Below, in pieces: positions 52,501 through 64,000 of a stretch of 64,000 bases of DNA (position 1 is the stretch's first letter; the number at the start of each line of letters is the position of its first letter). Where the stretch lies: contig OZ038464.1 in the NCBI GenBank assembly GCA_964036295.1, positions 25,710,508 to 25,774,507 on the forward strand. Direction: 5' to 3'. Made by a program: the position numbers and the translations under genes. This stretch comes from Plumapathes pennacea. Taxonomy: Eukaryota; Cnidaria; Anthozoa; Antipatharia; Myriopathidae. The notes beneath the pieces are model-generated. The model ran no database searches, was not told where the DNA came from, and saw only the letters and a list, made by a program, of their open reading frames with translations.

Positions 52501-55500
52501 CCCAGGGCAACAAGTCCATCAGTTTACTTAACAGGTGAACACACCTGATTTTTAAGGGGGCACCCCTTGCCAGCAACAGCTTCACAATCTCAAGACGGCC
52601 ATTTGCCACAGCATCATGAAGAGGCGTGTCATGATCAGACCCTCCTGTCATATCCAGCATGGCTCCACTGTCCAGCAACAGCTCAGCAATTGCCACATGG
52701 CCATGATTACAGGCTTCATGCTGTTAACAAATATTATTGATCAGTCAGGTATTTGGTATTAAAGGGTTACAATTCAATTCTCCCAACCTTACCGTACAAG
52801 TACAAAATGTAAACTGAGTACTAGGAAAATACTGATAGTGTAAACCCAAACAAAACTTCTTCTGGCATTTCTCCTCACTAACCTCCAGTTGTATAAATAA
52901 ATATTTGGGTTTCTAGTTGTAATTTTTAACAGCAAAAGTTTTGTCTGCACATACCAGTGGAGTCCAGCCAGCATTGTCTTTTGCATTAGGGTCAGCTCCC
53001 TGCTTCAGCAGATCTGTAACTATCTCCAGCTTGCCCTTAAATGTTAAACAAACAAAATGAACAAGTAACATGACTTTGCAGGAACTTTCCTGGAAACTTA
53101 CACCCAAGCTGTTTGCTCAGATGATTAACTTAAGTTTATAATCATGCCACTACTTTATAGCATTTGAAAAGAGCCTCAACTGGGATTAGTTCAATAGCAG
53201 ATGACTGCATGAAATAATCTGCAATTTTAAAAATTTTATTAACTATATTCCCCAGACATTATCTTGTCTCCTGTTCTACCTTGAACAGTACATGTACAGA
53301 ATATGTATTTTTTTATATTGACCAAGGGACCACATCATAATATATACACACCTTGATAGCGGCCACATGCAAGGGAGTCTCCCCTCGTTTGTTCCTGCGT
53401 CCCGCTGGTGATTGTGATAGGTGTCTTGGGCTGTGGCCTTCTCTGCGAGAAGTTTTTCTTGTGGCAGCTGAGAAAAACAGAACATCGATGCCTGAGCATA
53501 TCAGTCAAAAATTTCATGAACTTGTTGCTTGGTCACTACAGGTTTCCAACATGATTTGCTTTTTTTTTGTTTTTTGTTTTTGTTTTGTTTTTGTGAACTG
53601 TACCTCTTCAAAGTTACAATACTATGTACACAGAACAGTGTGAAATAGACTGAAAACTAAACTTCTTATAGAGGAGGTTGGGAAGCAGGGGGAGGGGAGG
53701 GGGGAGAGGGAGGTGTTTTATAGTACAACTACAGTACATAAGTCCAACATGCACATGCCTGCCTATGAGAAATAACACAGTAATTCAACATGATTTTTTT
53801 AAGTTGCACAGTCATCCCAAAAACACATAATTTTTACTCTAGGTAATTTTTAACAAAGAACCCTGTCTTACAATTGTATCCTAAAGTATTGTGTTTTACT
53901 GTACCTATGATCTCACCGTGGATGTCAGGGCTTGTAAAGAAATTTTCAAGTGTTCCGTGGTGCCTCCTTGATTTCTTGGTTTCTTCTTTGGATGTGTCTT
54001 CAGTATGTGCATTACCCCTGGGGGTCTCAAATGCATTCTGCAAACTAGTGCCTGGGGACCTCCTCTTCTGGGCCCTAGTTCTTGGTGTCCCATGTAGGAT
54101 ATCTTCAGCTGGTGCACCCTTCTTTGAGATATTGGTAGCTTTGAAGTTTCTTGACATCACTTTTGTGAATGAGCCACTAAATTTGTCCTCACTTTTAAAG
54201 GTAGCTTCTTTTCCTTTTGTTGCAACCACTTCCTTAAAGGAATCCTTGGACACTGACACTGACTTATTGGGAGGGTCTGGCGATGAATTTGTCTCCATTT
54301 CTCTTGCATCCACATTTTCATCCACCTCTTTAAATACTCTCCTTCTTTTGTCACTTTCCAGGTCATCTTCCTCAGAGGCTTTGTATGTCACAGAAGAGCT
54401 TCTACCTTTTGCAGATGTAAAGTTTTTTGGCTTCCTTTTTGCATTACTGGTCAATCTTCTCAACATACCAGAATTTTTCATAGCCACCCTACTGTACGTC
54501 TTCAGAGGCTGAGCTTTCTTGAAAACAGGACTAGTGTGAGTTTCAATGCAATGCAGATTAGATACAGATTTATGGTCAGCTGTATTATGTTCCTTGATGT
54601 TAGAGATGGTCTGGCTGGGTTGGTAGGCTTCCACATACTCATCATCAACCTTTTGGCCATCCCCTCTGCTTTCATGCTCTTGAGAGGGGAAGATGAATGT
54701 GTTGACCTCCTCTTCAGCATACCCTTGTGTCTCTTCCCAGTTTTCCAAATTACTACTACAGCTCTTGAAGGGTTGAGGATTGTCATCATTGTTTCTGATC
54801 AAAGATCCAAGTTGAAGACACAGTGCTGCTGTATGTGCCAGCTGCCGGTTGCTCTTCATATCTCTCACCCAGGCAAAAGAGCCACACACAGGGCATTTAG
54901 AATCAGCATCAACCACCTTCTCGACACAACCACTGAGGAAAAAGGAAAACAAATAAGCTTGCAGTAACAGTAACATGCATACACAGAAAACCTTGAAAAA
55001 CATACCCTATTCAGCAAAACATCCCCATACATCCCCATAGAGCACCCTCTCCCCCTGGGGTATCTCACAAGTAAATAGGATGGGTGGGGAGGGGGAGGGG
55101 GGTAGAAATCTCTAATTTCTGTAATCAATGTCTTTTTTCTATTTTCAGTCTCTCATATTCGATGAAAGGTGATCAAAACATTCGTATCACCAATATCAAT
55201 CAATATAAATTATTAACTTATTGAAACATATTGCTGTTGGTTGATCAATTTGGTTTTCCAGTGATCGATTCATGTCAATTGCACATGCCAAGTCTTATTG
55301 AAAAGTTGTGAGAACTTGGGCTCGGGGGGGAAAAAAGGTTACATTATCCACAATATGAACAGTCAGTTTCACTCCCGAGTTCAACACAAATTCTCCCAAC
55401 AGAGGAAAATTATGTACGTACTGGATGGCATACCGTCACAATTATGATCAATCATAGTTCAATTAGATTTCCTTTGAGAAAGCTCCAAAATGCCATAATG

Positions 55501-55851
55501 TGAAAACAGCTGGAAGGGTACTCAGGCACGATCAGGCCATTGAGACGATAGATTCAGAGATCGCGCGAAGGTATCTGGAATCTGGTCGACTTACCGGCAG
55601 AAGTGGTGATCACAAGACTCCAGAGAACAAGGATCAGATACAATCTGCCCGCTATAAACAAAAGATGAGGATTGATGATCGCACTGCACATTTTGTCATT
55701 TATGCAACGACTTCGCAAGTCAAAACAACTTATACAGACGCGCAGAAAGCGCGACATGAGTAATACGTATAGTACCTCCTTACCAGATTTTGCAGTGGAG
55801 AAGACTTTCGAGTTGGGACAAAGCTTCTTTGGTATTATTCCAAGCGATCAT
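49556..55851 (-). CDS. BARD1: BRCA1-associated RING domain protein 1
   Basis: Obligate partner of BRCA1 in a nuclear E3 ubiquitin ligase for DNA repair. Twelve exons on the minus strand close in frame to 790 aa (human 777): 55784-55851, 55595-55651, 53905-54932, 53352-53467, 52955-53035, 52545-52720, 52248-52371, 51765-51824, 51408-51474, 50640-50741, 50059-50177, 49556-49930. The RING has all eight ligands (C20, C23, C36, H38, C41, C44, C55, C58). Residues ~60-385 are a charged linker. Ankyrin repeats run ~410-530 with GWTPLHEACNHGH and TPLHDAV, the part that reads histone H4 in human BARD1. Tandem BRCTs run ~551-790 (KVFLATGL, VTHAV, GKWIVRFEW; LFDGCSF, GGGKIL, VVYHAQPDS, WLMDC). An in-frame TAA lies 24 nt upstream of the ATG, supporting this start. 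Head-to-head with TTC19. Confidence 0.95.
50887..51169. mobile_element. MITE in a BARD1 intron
   Basis: taagcccaggccaaacgaga followed by tacaagc is mirrored by gcctctcgtttagccagggctca. The interior has repeats of acgcaagt / gatgcaa. Length 283 bp. It sits between BRCT exons 50640-50741 and 51408-51474. Confidence 0.65.
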
Positions 55852-56038
55852 GTTCAAGCAAAATCGACTGGTTTATATTTGTGTTTGGCGCGTTTCAGCA
55901 TTAGCAGTTGGACGAGAGGACCTGGAATCTACTTTTACGAAGTAGCTTTGTAACCCTGCCTGACCTGGTATCCGGGCCTTCTGTCAATGGAAAATGGCGG
56001 CTCGCTCAGTGTAGGAGTGATTTGAAAATAATATTGCC
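55852..56038. promoter_or_regulatory. Bidirectional promoter between BARD1 and TTC19
   Basis: Only 187 bp separate the two start codons. The interval includes aaaatggcggc at about 55990, close to the YY1 consensus often found at animal TATA-less start sites. No TATA box. Transcription starts must lie here for both genes unless there are unseen upstream exons. Confidence 0.6.
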
Positions 56039-58508
56039 ATGTTGACGTTTTCCAGGCATTTAAGAAATTTAAAAAATACATTGAGACCACTATGCACATT
56101 GTCATCAACACGAAGGAGGCCCTTAATTGGTCAATCTGTTTTATCCAGCTCACACAAGCTTCAACATTTCACTCCAGCACTGCTCCCGTACCGGAAAGTC
56201 TTTCAGGGCAAAAGCCCCGCCATAAATACCAGTTACAAATTTCCTGACGAACTTTGGATACTTTTACTTCTTGGTAAGTCAAAAACTTCTAAAAAAGCAA
56301 TTGCTGAAAAGTAGCATTATTCAAAGCCATTGGTTGCCCAAGGGACACTTATTAGTGTTTTCGGCTACGAAGGACAACTGGACAACCATTAATTTTGAAC
56401 TCTGCTGTATAGGTACGGGTGTCCCTGAATAACCCTGTATTTCACAGTAAAACTGCTGTTGTCTGCCTTGTTTATAGGTGTTGGAGGAGTTGTACTGTAC
56501 ACTGTTACACATTTTAAGAAGAAAGAGCTTGAAAACAAGAAGAAGGAATCACGGCTACAGTTCAAACTTGCTGAAGCAAAAGTGAGGTTTGCATGTCTCC
56601 CTCCCTTACTATATTGTAAGTTATGCCAGCCATTTGTTGGACAAATTGTTTCATTTAAATTTATAAGTTTTTGAATACTTTCATTTAGCTCAATAATTTA
56701 AAGTTTTATCTTTTATACTTTATTATAATGTGAAATTGAACAAAACTCTCGAGTTTAATAATTAAATGCTCTGTCTTTGTCTCTGTTGCTCATTTTCTTT
56801 TTCTTGTATAATACAGGAGGCCAAGCAGAATAACAAAATAGAATTGGCTTCTGAATTGTTAAAGGAAGCTCTTGAAATAGTACACAAGGAAATCACATCT
56901 CAAAAGGAAAAAGGTCCCCAGAATCACAAGGCTCTCAGATATATTCTGGACCAAGTAAGGATCATTATATGTTATGACTATACATGTACAGTTGGTACGT
57001 TGTAGCTTGATCATTTGTTGACCAGTGTGTATGGTCATTTTACTAAGAATTTTACTTGTTCTGGACAATTTTATGGTACATGGCCATACTGTAGTTAAAT
57101 TTATCATGAAAGTAATATTGAATGATGTTATAATTAAATAATTGTACACATGACATAAATCTCCTGTATCAATAATACTATTATTTTCTGCTAGTTTGTT
57201 GACAGTTTATACATGTATCTTGTTGTATTTGTTTCAGCTTGCAAATTTATCGTTTGAATTGGAGAAATGGAGTGAGGTAAAGATACTGAATATAGACTTA
57301 TTCACTAACCAACTTTGTCTCAGTGTCTCTGATGTGAAGATTTGAATTCAAGAGCCTGAAAAACATTCCCCTCTTTTTTTCTGCCCTCCTTGATATAGTT
57401 TTCTGAGTTGCAAGTTGCTTTAGATGATAGTGATGCGGACTGTGCCCCCAGACAGCAAAGTGATATATAAAGTACTGTAAAATTAATATGTGACTGTGTG
57501 TCTAACAACTTACGAGTTCATCTTCGTCTAGTTTTTTTTAGTAAGGTTTTTTCCTTAAACTGCAGGCTGAGCATTACTTTCGTTTGACCATGCAAGACAT
57601 GTTGTCGTCTGGAACCCCCAAGGTATTGTACTGTAGTTGAAGTTTTGGATATTTTGGGGAAGACAAACTCTTTGGCTTCCTCAGTCTATTTCCCTTTAGG
57701 GATTAGTCAAGAGGCAAGTAGTTCCTCCTTGCTATTATTTTACAGTACATACTGTACATGTAGCAAGGGTCACTCTTGAAAGATATTTTTCTTCATTTTG
57801 TTTAATGTGTAGGATGATGATGCTGTGATAGAAATCTCCCTTAAACTCTCCCAGTCCTGTGCCCATCAGAAGAAGTAAGCAATGCCTTTTGTTTTTTATT
57901 GTTTATGCAGGCAAACCTACTACTTGCATTTTGATGTCAGAACAACAGTGACTCGATAGCTTATTTGTTATTGTTGTGTTATATTTTCTTTTATTTATAT
58001 TCATGCAATTGGCATTTTCTTTATCATAAGTATATTTGACTGTTGAATTAATTAACAGATTGATTGTTCAATTGATTAACTGATTAATAACATGCATACA
58101 ATAATTTCTGCATTCTGATTGGCTGAGCGCACGTCAATTTATCCCAAACAGTGCAAAAATGTGTAATTAACAGTGCAGAAATGTGAAATTAAGAGTGCAG
58201 AAATTTGAAATTGAAAATTGCCGACAGCTGGCACGCGTATTTGCAGCAAAGCCAAACAAAACAGAAAGCGTATTTTCATTCCTCAGGACAATTCCGATTC
58301 TGTTTATGAGAAAACAAAGTTCTTGAGACACTTGTGAATTGTAACGAAACTAAAAACGAATTGTGCTACGTAAATTATTGTATGCATGTTATTAACAAGT
58401 AATCGCATGGTTTCTCGTGCAATTTTGGAATAAATGAGCACTCGTAAATTTTTCAAAGACCACAAATTGCACTCGCGCGGCGCTCGTGCGATTACCTATA
58501 CTTGTCTA

Positions 58509-58587
<79 letters not shown>

Positions 58588-58588
58588 A

Positions 58589-58629
<41 letters not shown>

Positions 58630-60731
58630 CTGATTATTGTAGGCATAACCTTGCTGTGGTTGGATTTAAGTGGTGTGTAGAAACAGCAGAAAAGAAAGTA
58701 AAACAGTCAGATAATCCATCAGATAACAGGTCAGTACGCTGAATAGAAAGCAATAGATAAATAAACAAACAAACAAGCAAATTTTATAGTCATAAGAAGG
58801 TACAGTAGAACTCCGCTATTTGAACTCTCAAGGGAAGCGAGAATTAGTTGGAGATAGTGGGGGATGGAGATAGCAGGGTTCTACCAAGGGAAATTTCTAC
58901 CAAGATCATTTCTGAGGGAAATCGGATTCTGTTTGAAATAGCGGAGAGTTCAAGATAATTGAAGTCGAGATAGCAGGTTTCAACTATACATGTACTATAC
59001 AGTGGCTCTGGTCATCTACTGTACATATTTTGAGCCATACAAAGGTATTGGGTGAATATATTTTTGCACAACTTGAAGTTTCATCACAGTCAACAAAAGT
59101 GAAAATATCACCTTTTCTTGGTCTCCTACAAATGTAGTTTGTCTTGGGCATAGAATGGGCATCATCTTTTGTTAAAAGGTAATAATTCTAAACCCATTAC
59201 TGGCAACTTGTGATTACCTGCTTGATATGTGTGAGTATGCATCTGCTAGTCAGAGACTAAAAGCCAAAGTTGAAACTCATCACTTCCAGAAGTTTAAAAT
59301 TGCTTTTAAATTGCTCCTCTGCTGTGTATAGCAAAGCATTACTGGGTGTGTGTCTGGACGGTTGGGGGACATACCTACTGTCCACTGGACAGTCGAGGCA
59401 AGCACTTGAGGTGCTCTCCAGAGCCCTGCGTATTTCGGAAGAAGTCTTAGGAGAGGACCATAAACAGGTGAGCAACATGTATAACATGCACGTCTTCAAA
59501 GCGTCTTTATGTTTCGTTTTACGTCACAGTGTTTCTGTATTTAAAGAAGGACCTGCTATACTGTAACAGACTATTGACCAGGCTAAGCCGTCAATCAGTG
59601 TTGTCAATCAACAGTGACCGAGACAAGAGCTCAAATTGAAAACTCAACCATCCCGGGGTTTTCTTTGTCCTTTGACTATACGGCAGTTCCGCGAAGTTTT
59701 GATGGTGCGAAAGCAAAAGTTCACATCAAATTAATCAATTTTTTAGTTTAACGCTGTAGTGGCCTTGCAGAGTAATGTCACTTGTAATACGTTTCACTAC
59801 ATGTATATCAGGATGCGAAGCCGGGTAAACGTTTGTGTTGAAATGCACGCCGAGTGTTTGGACACTGAGGAGGCACGAGCGCCAAGGACTCTCAATGAAA
59901 ACAGGCTTGACACAAGCACAAGGTTCAAAATAACGTAAATGTCTCAATGCGGCGTCGTTTGTCTTGTTTCTCTACTAATTTTGATGTTGACAGTCGGAAT
60001 GAATATGGAGCGGGGGAACTTATTTTAAAAGTTGACCTTTTAGAGGAAGGGCTTAACGGGATTTCCTTCCCCTTGTGTTACGCGTGAGCTTTCGTTGCTC
60101 GTGAAAACCAAGCTTTAATAAAAAAAAGTCAAAGGATTAGATGTTCCTCGCTTGATTTGTCTTTCGTTTGTTGCAGACCTCTGTACTTTTAAACAACATG
60201 GCCAAAGCTAGTGTCGAGTGTGGACAATACAACGAGGCAGAACAGTTGGCCAGGAAAGCCGTTGAACGAGCCGAAAATAGTTCCAACGACCATTTACCAC
60301 TCTTTCTGGCAAACTTGGGGCACATACTACATCTTGGAGGTACGCGACTAAACACCTTTATCACAGATATACCATCAGCTCAATTTCGCTAATACTTTCA
60401 ATAATTAAAGACACAATAGAAAGCATATTTGTGCTGTATATCAACTGCGGACAGAGAATTTTTTTTTCGTTATCAATATCATTTGTCAAATGACGAACTT
60501 AGCTCGAGACTCACTGCTATTGAGAGGTTTCACGTTGCAGGCGTAGTTGCAATCCATAAAGCCTTCGTATAATAGACCTTCTTGTTTTTGTGTTTTCTCG
60601 TTACAGGGCATAACCACAAAGCAAAAGCCGCCCTGATTCAAGGACTGGAGCTTGCTGAAGAGGCCAAAGACAAGGAAGTCGCCGCTCTTATTGAGAGCGA
60701 TCTTCTAAAACTTGACATAAACATTCAGTGA
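56039..60731 (+). CDS. TTC19: Tetratricopeptide repeat protein 19, mitochondrial
   Basis: Inner-membrane protein needed for clearing Rieske fragments and maintaining respiratory complex III in known animals. Ten exons close in frame to 395 aa (human 380): 56039-56273, 56478-56581, 56817-56954, 57238-57276, 57566-57622, 57813-57874, 58643-58729, 59290-59467, 60177-60339, 60607-60731. The N-terminus is rich in Arg, Ser and Thr with no acidic residue for the first ~60 positions, fitting a mitochondrial presequence. A hydrophobic segment (WILLLLGVGGVVLYTV, ~71-86) spans the exon 1-2 junction and is followed by KKKELENKKKE. TPR helices follow (GVCLDGWGTYLLSTGQ, ALRISEEVLGEDH, LLNNMAKASVECGQYNEAE, LANLGHILHLGG). 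The start was chosen as the first ATG; it lies 187 bp from the divergent BARD1 start. Confidence 0.93.
58086..58393. mobile_element. MITE with ~22-bp terminal inverted repeats in TTC19
   Basis: aataacatgcatacaataat at 58086 is mirrored by attattgtatgcatgttatt ending at 58393. Exact over about 22 bp. The interior carries three agtgcagaaatttgaaatt-like units. Intron 57875-58642. Confidence 0.8.
58395..58506. mobile_element. Short inverted-repeat element abutting the MITE
   Basis: acaagtaatcgca at the left and tgcgattacctatacttgt at the right are inverted, with gtgcaattttgg / aaattgcac inside. It begins immediately after the preceding element and ends at a tetranucleotide array. Confidence 0.6.
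58508..58630. repeat. (TTGA)n microsatellite
   Basis: About 30 units of ttga with one taat interruption, ending 12 bp before the acceptor region of TTC19 exon 58643-58729. Confidence 0.95.
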
Positions 60732-61665
60732 ACGGCTGTCCAAGCCGCTCAATTAAGCCTATAAGAAAACCACCAGCAGCTGAAACATCGCTCACAATTG
60801 CTCCGATCGGCCTCAAAACAGCACATAATGGATAAAACAACACCAGGAACAAGAGAAGTTCAGCATTTTAAATTTCTGAACAAAAATATTTTATAACGGA
60901 ATCTCCATGACTCACTGGTGAGTCACCATAGGATTGGGCTGCCTGTGATTTTCGTTAACTCAACTGAATAAGCCACTAAGCGGCATGCTGGATCATCGGT
61001 TTGTCAACCAAAATCCCAGACAACAGAACTGAATGTTTCAAAAATCAATCTTTATCCATCATCACTCGATCACAGTGTAGTCATCAGTTGAACTCATCAT
61101 GGTGCATGGGACAAAAAACGAGTCTTTATTTAGACTCGTTTAACAGAATATTCCGACTGACTGCACCCTGTGATCGCTAGCATTGGATAAAATTTCTTCT
61201 GCAACCTGGGGTGATATAGTTTGTTTCGTGTTGTAATATTTCTTGACGCTGTTGACTATGGGAAATCAATAGTCATGGTATACGGGCAATGTTAAAACTA
61301 TGGTAAAAGGTTCAGTGCAATTACTAGTAACGTAACACAGCATGCATGACACGTAAACAAGGAACCAGCCATTCAATTGGGCTTTGTTCCACCCAAAGGA
61401 TATGCGTCAAGGAAATACTGTATTATAAACTCCTTTCATAACTGACAACGTACACCATGCGTACAGTCGTATTAAGATACAGGAAACATGTCGGTAATCG
61501 TGTTGCATGTCAGTTTGCATCACGTAGCATTGTAGTATAGGTCTGCAAAAAGTGCGAGTGCGATTGGGAGTTTAATTGGTGAGGGAAATTGACTCAGTGA
61601 ACTATATGTATAGATAGATTGATGAAGATCGACCAACAGCGTGTTCAGTCTCGTAGTATACACGG

Positions 61666-61948
61666 CCCGGGAGGGGGGGGGGGGGGGGGACTCAATAAAG
61701 TTTTATACAGGAAGGCCTCCGCTTCGAAGTCCAACCCCTTACCCCTTCATATACCATAAAAAATGGTACCCCTTTCATATACCTGCAGTACCAACACTCC
61801 TATCCCTTTTCTGTACCCTTAGAATTAACTTAAAGAACATCAAGCCTTCATATATCCCTTTCGTATACTCCCAGCCTGAAAAGGGTACCCCTCTCGGGCG
61901 GAGCCTCCCCGTATAGTCCACTATAGAGAGTACCCCCTCCCCCCCCGG
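61666..61948. mobile_element. TIR element with G-tract/C-tract ends
   Basis: cccgggaggggg with a long G run followed by actc at the left is mirrored by gagtaccccctccccccccgg at the right. The interior has repeated (t)tcatata(t)ccctttc and ggtacccct words. Length ~283 bp. Confidence 0.65.
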
Positions 61949-62284
61949 ACACACGATTTACTTTACTTCCATTGTTGTTATGTAATCTGCCCTAAACTCT
62001 CCATGTCACATTCCGACACGTTCACTGAACAAACGGGGCCGTTCTTTTTTAAATTCTGCTTTTTTCATATGTCCGTCTGAAATGAAACCAAACGAATGAA
62101 GAGCAAGCCGTCATGAGTGGCACAACAAGTAGCATGACAGCAGCATGTTTGTGCTTGCATCGAGCCTGCTTTCATTGTGAAATAAGGCCGGGCCTATGCT
62201 TACGCCTGTGTGCAAACTAAGTGTTTTTGAGCGCGTGCAGTTCTGTGTTCTTTGTTTAGCCTAATGTTTCGGGACCTTGCAACC

Positions 62285-62342
62285 ATTCAAGTGCCGGAAA
62301 CATTCAAGTGCGAGAAACCATTCAAGTGCGAGAAACCATTTA
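62285..62342 (+). repeat. 17-18-bp tandem repeat (x3) upstream of the esterase-like gene
   Basis: Three copies of ccattcaagtgcgagaaa, the first with variants, lie about 80-130 bp before the first ATG of the esterase-like gene. Confidence 0.6.
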
Positions 62343-62464
62343 TAATGAAAAGTGACAAAATTCGATCAATCGCGTCTCAAGGTCAGTGACACGTGACGAT
62401 AATCAGCCCCTTTATCAACATGCGTGATAGCAACTGGGAAGCCAGTCTGAGCCAACTGTCTACC

Positions 62465-62810
62465 ATGACTTGCAAAAGTTTATGCGGCTCTTTTGAGCAC
62501 CTCTCCCTTCTTGTTTGTTTCTTCTTGTTTGCATTTCCAGCTCCGCCATTCGCGTCTGCATCCAAGAAAGGTCAGACTGTGGTTAAGCTGGATTCGGGCG
62601 AAATTCGTGGCCAAATAAAGCGGCTGCCGTCAATTGATGGATGCTCGGTCGCTCAGTTCCTTGGTATTCCTTATGCCGAACCTCCAACTGGGGAGTTACG
62701 CTTCAGCGCACCAAGGCCTGTACGGCCGTGGAAGGAAAGAAGGGACGCAAGGCAGTTTCCTGCAAGATGTCCGCAGAACCCGTTTCCTTGGCCGTTTAAC
62801 CACACCGTTG
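62465..62810 (+). CDS. Carboxylesterase/cholinesterase-family protein, first exon (continues beyond the right edge)
   Basis: The exon encodes a hydrophobic signal-like segment (LSLLVCFFLFAFPAPPFASA) and the standard N-terminus of the type-B carboxylesterase fold: VVKLDSGEIRG, then VAQFLGIPYAEPPTGELRF, then APRPVRPW and ARCPQ. The GIPYAEPP motif is highly characteristic. The exon ends at GTT G followed by gtgagt (donor at 62811). The ATG at 62465 places the hydrophobic segment at residues ~12-32; an in-frame ATG at 62420 would give a longer leader. The catalytic Ser, Glu and His lie in exons outside the window, so an active esterase cannot be told from a neuroligin- or cholinesterase-like relative. 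Confidence 0.85.
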
Positions 62811-64000
62811 GTGAGTGAGTGAGCAAACTGTAGTGCCCACAGCAGAACCGTTCTGTACTTATAGTATGTATTCCATATATGGAACAACCGGACCAGCAAA
62901 TACCTGGCCCTGATGAGCAAATACATTGCCCCAACGAGCAAATACGCAACCTTGAATAATAATTAGCCGTAAATACGTGGCGCACGAGCAAATTCGTGAC
63001 ATTGAATAATAATTAGCCCTAACTTTGCAGCTGGATAAACAGTGTTTGGATTATAGTTTAGACTTAGGATAAACCGTTTTACATTATGTTCGTTTGCAGC
63101 CATTTTGAACTTTCTGGAGTAGAAATTGAGATCTGTTTTATATGAAATTGATCTTGTAAGCAGAGAGGAGCTTTGAGGATGACATGAGCAACCGCGCTAA
63201 GAGTCTCAGTTCAACGAGATTTAAACAGAATAGTAGTTTGCCTAGTGTTGAAACCTACTTGCCATCTTAAAACGGTTCAAAGACGCAAGAGTGTGTTCGG
63301 AACGCGATATGATTACATGATGACCCCACTGATAGTATCTGCATGTCCAGACCTGCTGCTGCGAAACGGCCAAACACGCATAGTTAAGTCAGGGGAGGAT
63401 TTACAACTGCTTTAATAATCCTCACATTCAGTTCAAAAACTGTTTCCGTTTGCTGAATATAAGCTTGTAAAATGGACCGTGACTATAAAAGCAACAGGGG
63501 AGGGAATTTTTCAAAGCAATCCACGAACTCCACATGGATGGATTAGGTCCAACCGGCTAAAAACGTGGGAAGGTTTCCCTCGAAAAACTAGTACAAATTT
63601 AGTTTTAGAAGAAGCGTTAATTGGTGTTTAATAAGATTGATCCCTGATGGACCTGTGCCATAGGTTTATAGACGTGACGTCTGCGACTCCAGTGTAGAAT
63701 TTGCCGATAGACCATAAAAATACACGGGGAGGAGGGGGCGGTGAGGAGTAAAATGTTATTAAGCAAATAGCGTGGTAAACTAATTGGTCTTTCAGTATTT
63801 CACAATATAACTAAGCTTTCGGCAGAAAAAAACGGGTCGTGCAAAACGCGCGCAGCTGTCACTACTTCTATTACCATCAAGTATCATTACCTTCAAAAAT
63901 ACTTATTGTCTGGGTTTAATTTCCCACCATCACGTAGCTTAGAATATCCAAAAACACCTAGTCTTCTGCGTTTCTTTTTGACAATAACACGTATAATCTT
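62811..64000 (+). other. First intron of the esterase-like gene (to window end)
   Basis: No second exon was recognised on the plus strand. A ~56-bp imperfect duplication containing ttgaataataattagcc occurs at about 62952 and 63003. Otherwise unremarkable. Confidence 0.5.

Larger units (their letters stand above)
60732..62419. other. Intergenic region between TTC19 and the carboxylesterase-like gene
   Basis: No supported gene. It holds TTC19 3' flanking sequence, a G-tract TIR element (61666-61948) and a short tandem repeat (62285-62342). Confidence 0.6.

Noticed and set aside
53874..54512. 212-codon plus-strand frame
   Set aside because: Antisense shadow of the large BARD1 exon; no independent evidence.

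Overview
This is a 64 kb stretch of animal nuclear DNA. It is AT-rich, with long introns, GT-AG splice sites and many small inverted-repeat elements. The gene set (an integrin alpha chain, BARD1 with RING, ankyrin and BRCT domains, TTC19, TBC1D5, and a DUF4062-NACHT-WD protein) is metazoan. The repeat content and the presence of a STAND-type NACHT-WD gene look most like a cnidarian, probably an anthozoan. That placement is inference; no diagnostic sequence was searched. I rebuilt gene models by hand from translated similarity, splice signals and phase. Three of them close in frame over many exons: NWD-like (23 exons, 1775 aa), integrin alpha (30 exons, 1087 aa) and TTC19 (10 exons, 395 aa). 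BARD1 also closes (12 exons, 790 aa).

Layout. Positions 1-6983, minus strand: 5' part of TBC1D5, a Rab GTPase-activating protein of the retromer/autophagy system, running off the left edge. Positions 7086-24301, plus strand: NWD1/NWD2-like STAND NTPase, head-to-head with TBC1D5. Positions 24302-27173: intergenic. Positions 27174-47607, plus strand: integrin alpha without an I domain. Its 7.3 kb second intron holds an antisense, decayed DIRS-like tyrosine-recombinase retrotransposon (about 29261-33365). Positions 47608-49555: short intergenic stretch between convergent genes. Positions 49556-55851, minus strand: BARD1, head-to-head (187 bp apart) with TTC19 at 56039-60731, plus strand. Positions 60732-62419: intergenic. 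From 62465, plus strand: first exon of a secreted carboxylesterase/cholinesterase-family protein that continues beyond the right edge.

The genes do not form one pathway. They are single-copy housekeeping, signalling or immune-type genes packed as two divergent promoter pairs. The introns hold the unusual material: several foldback or MITE-like elements, one MITE family present in introns of two different genes, complex minisatellites that abut splice sites, a GC-AG intron, a partial exon duplication, and a 65-bp tandem array derived from the 3' end of the recombinase ORF of the DIRS-like element. I found no convincing tRNA, rRNA or CRISPR feature.
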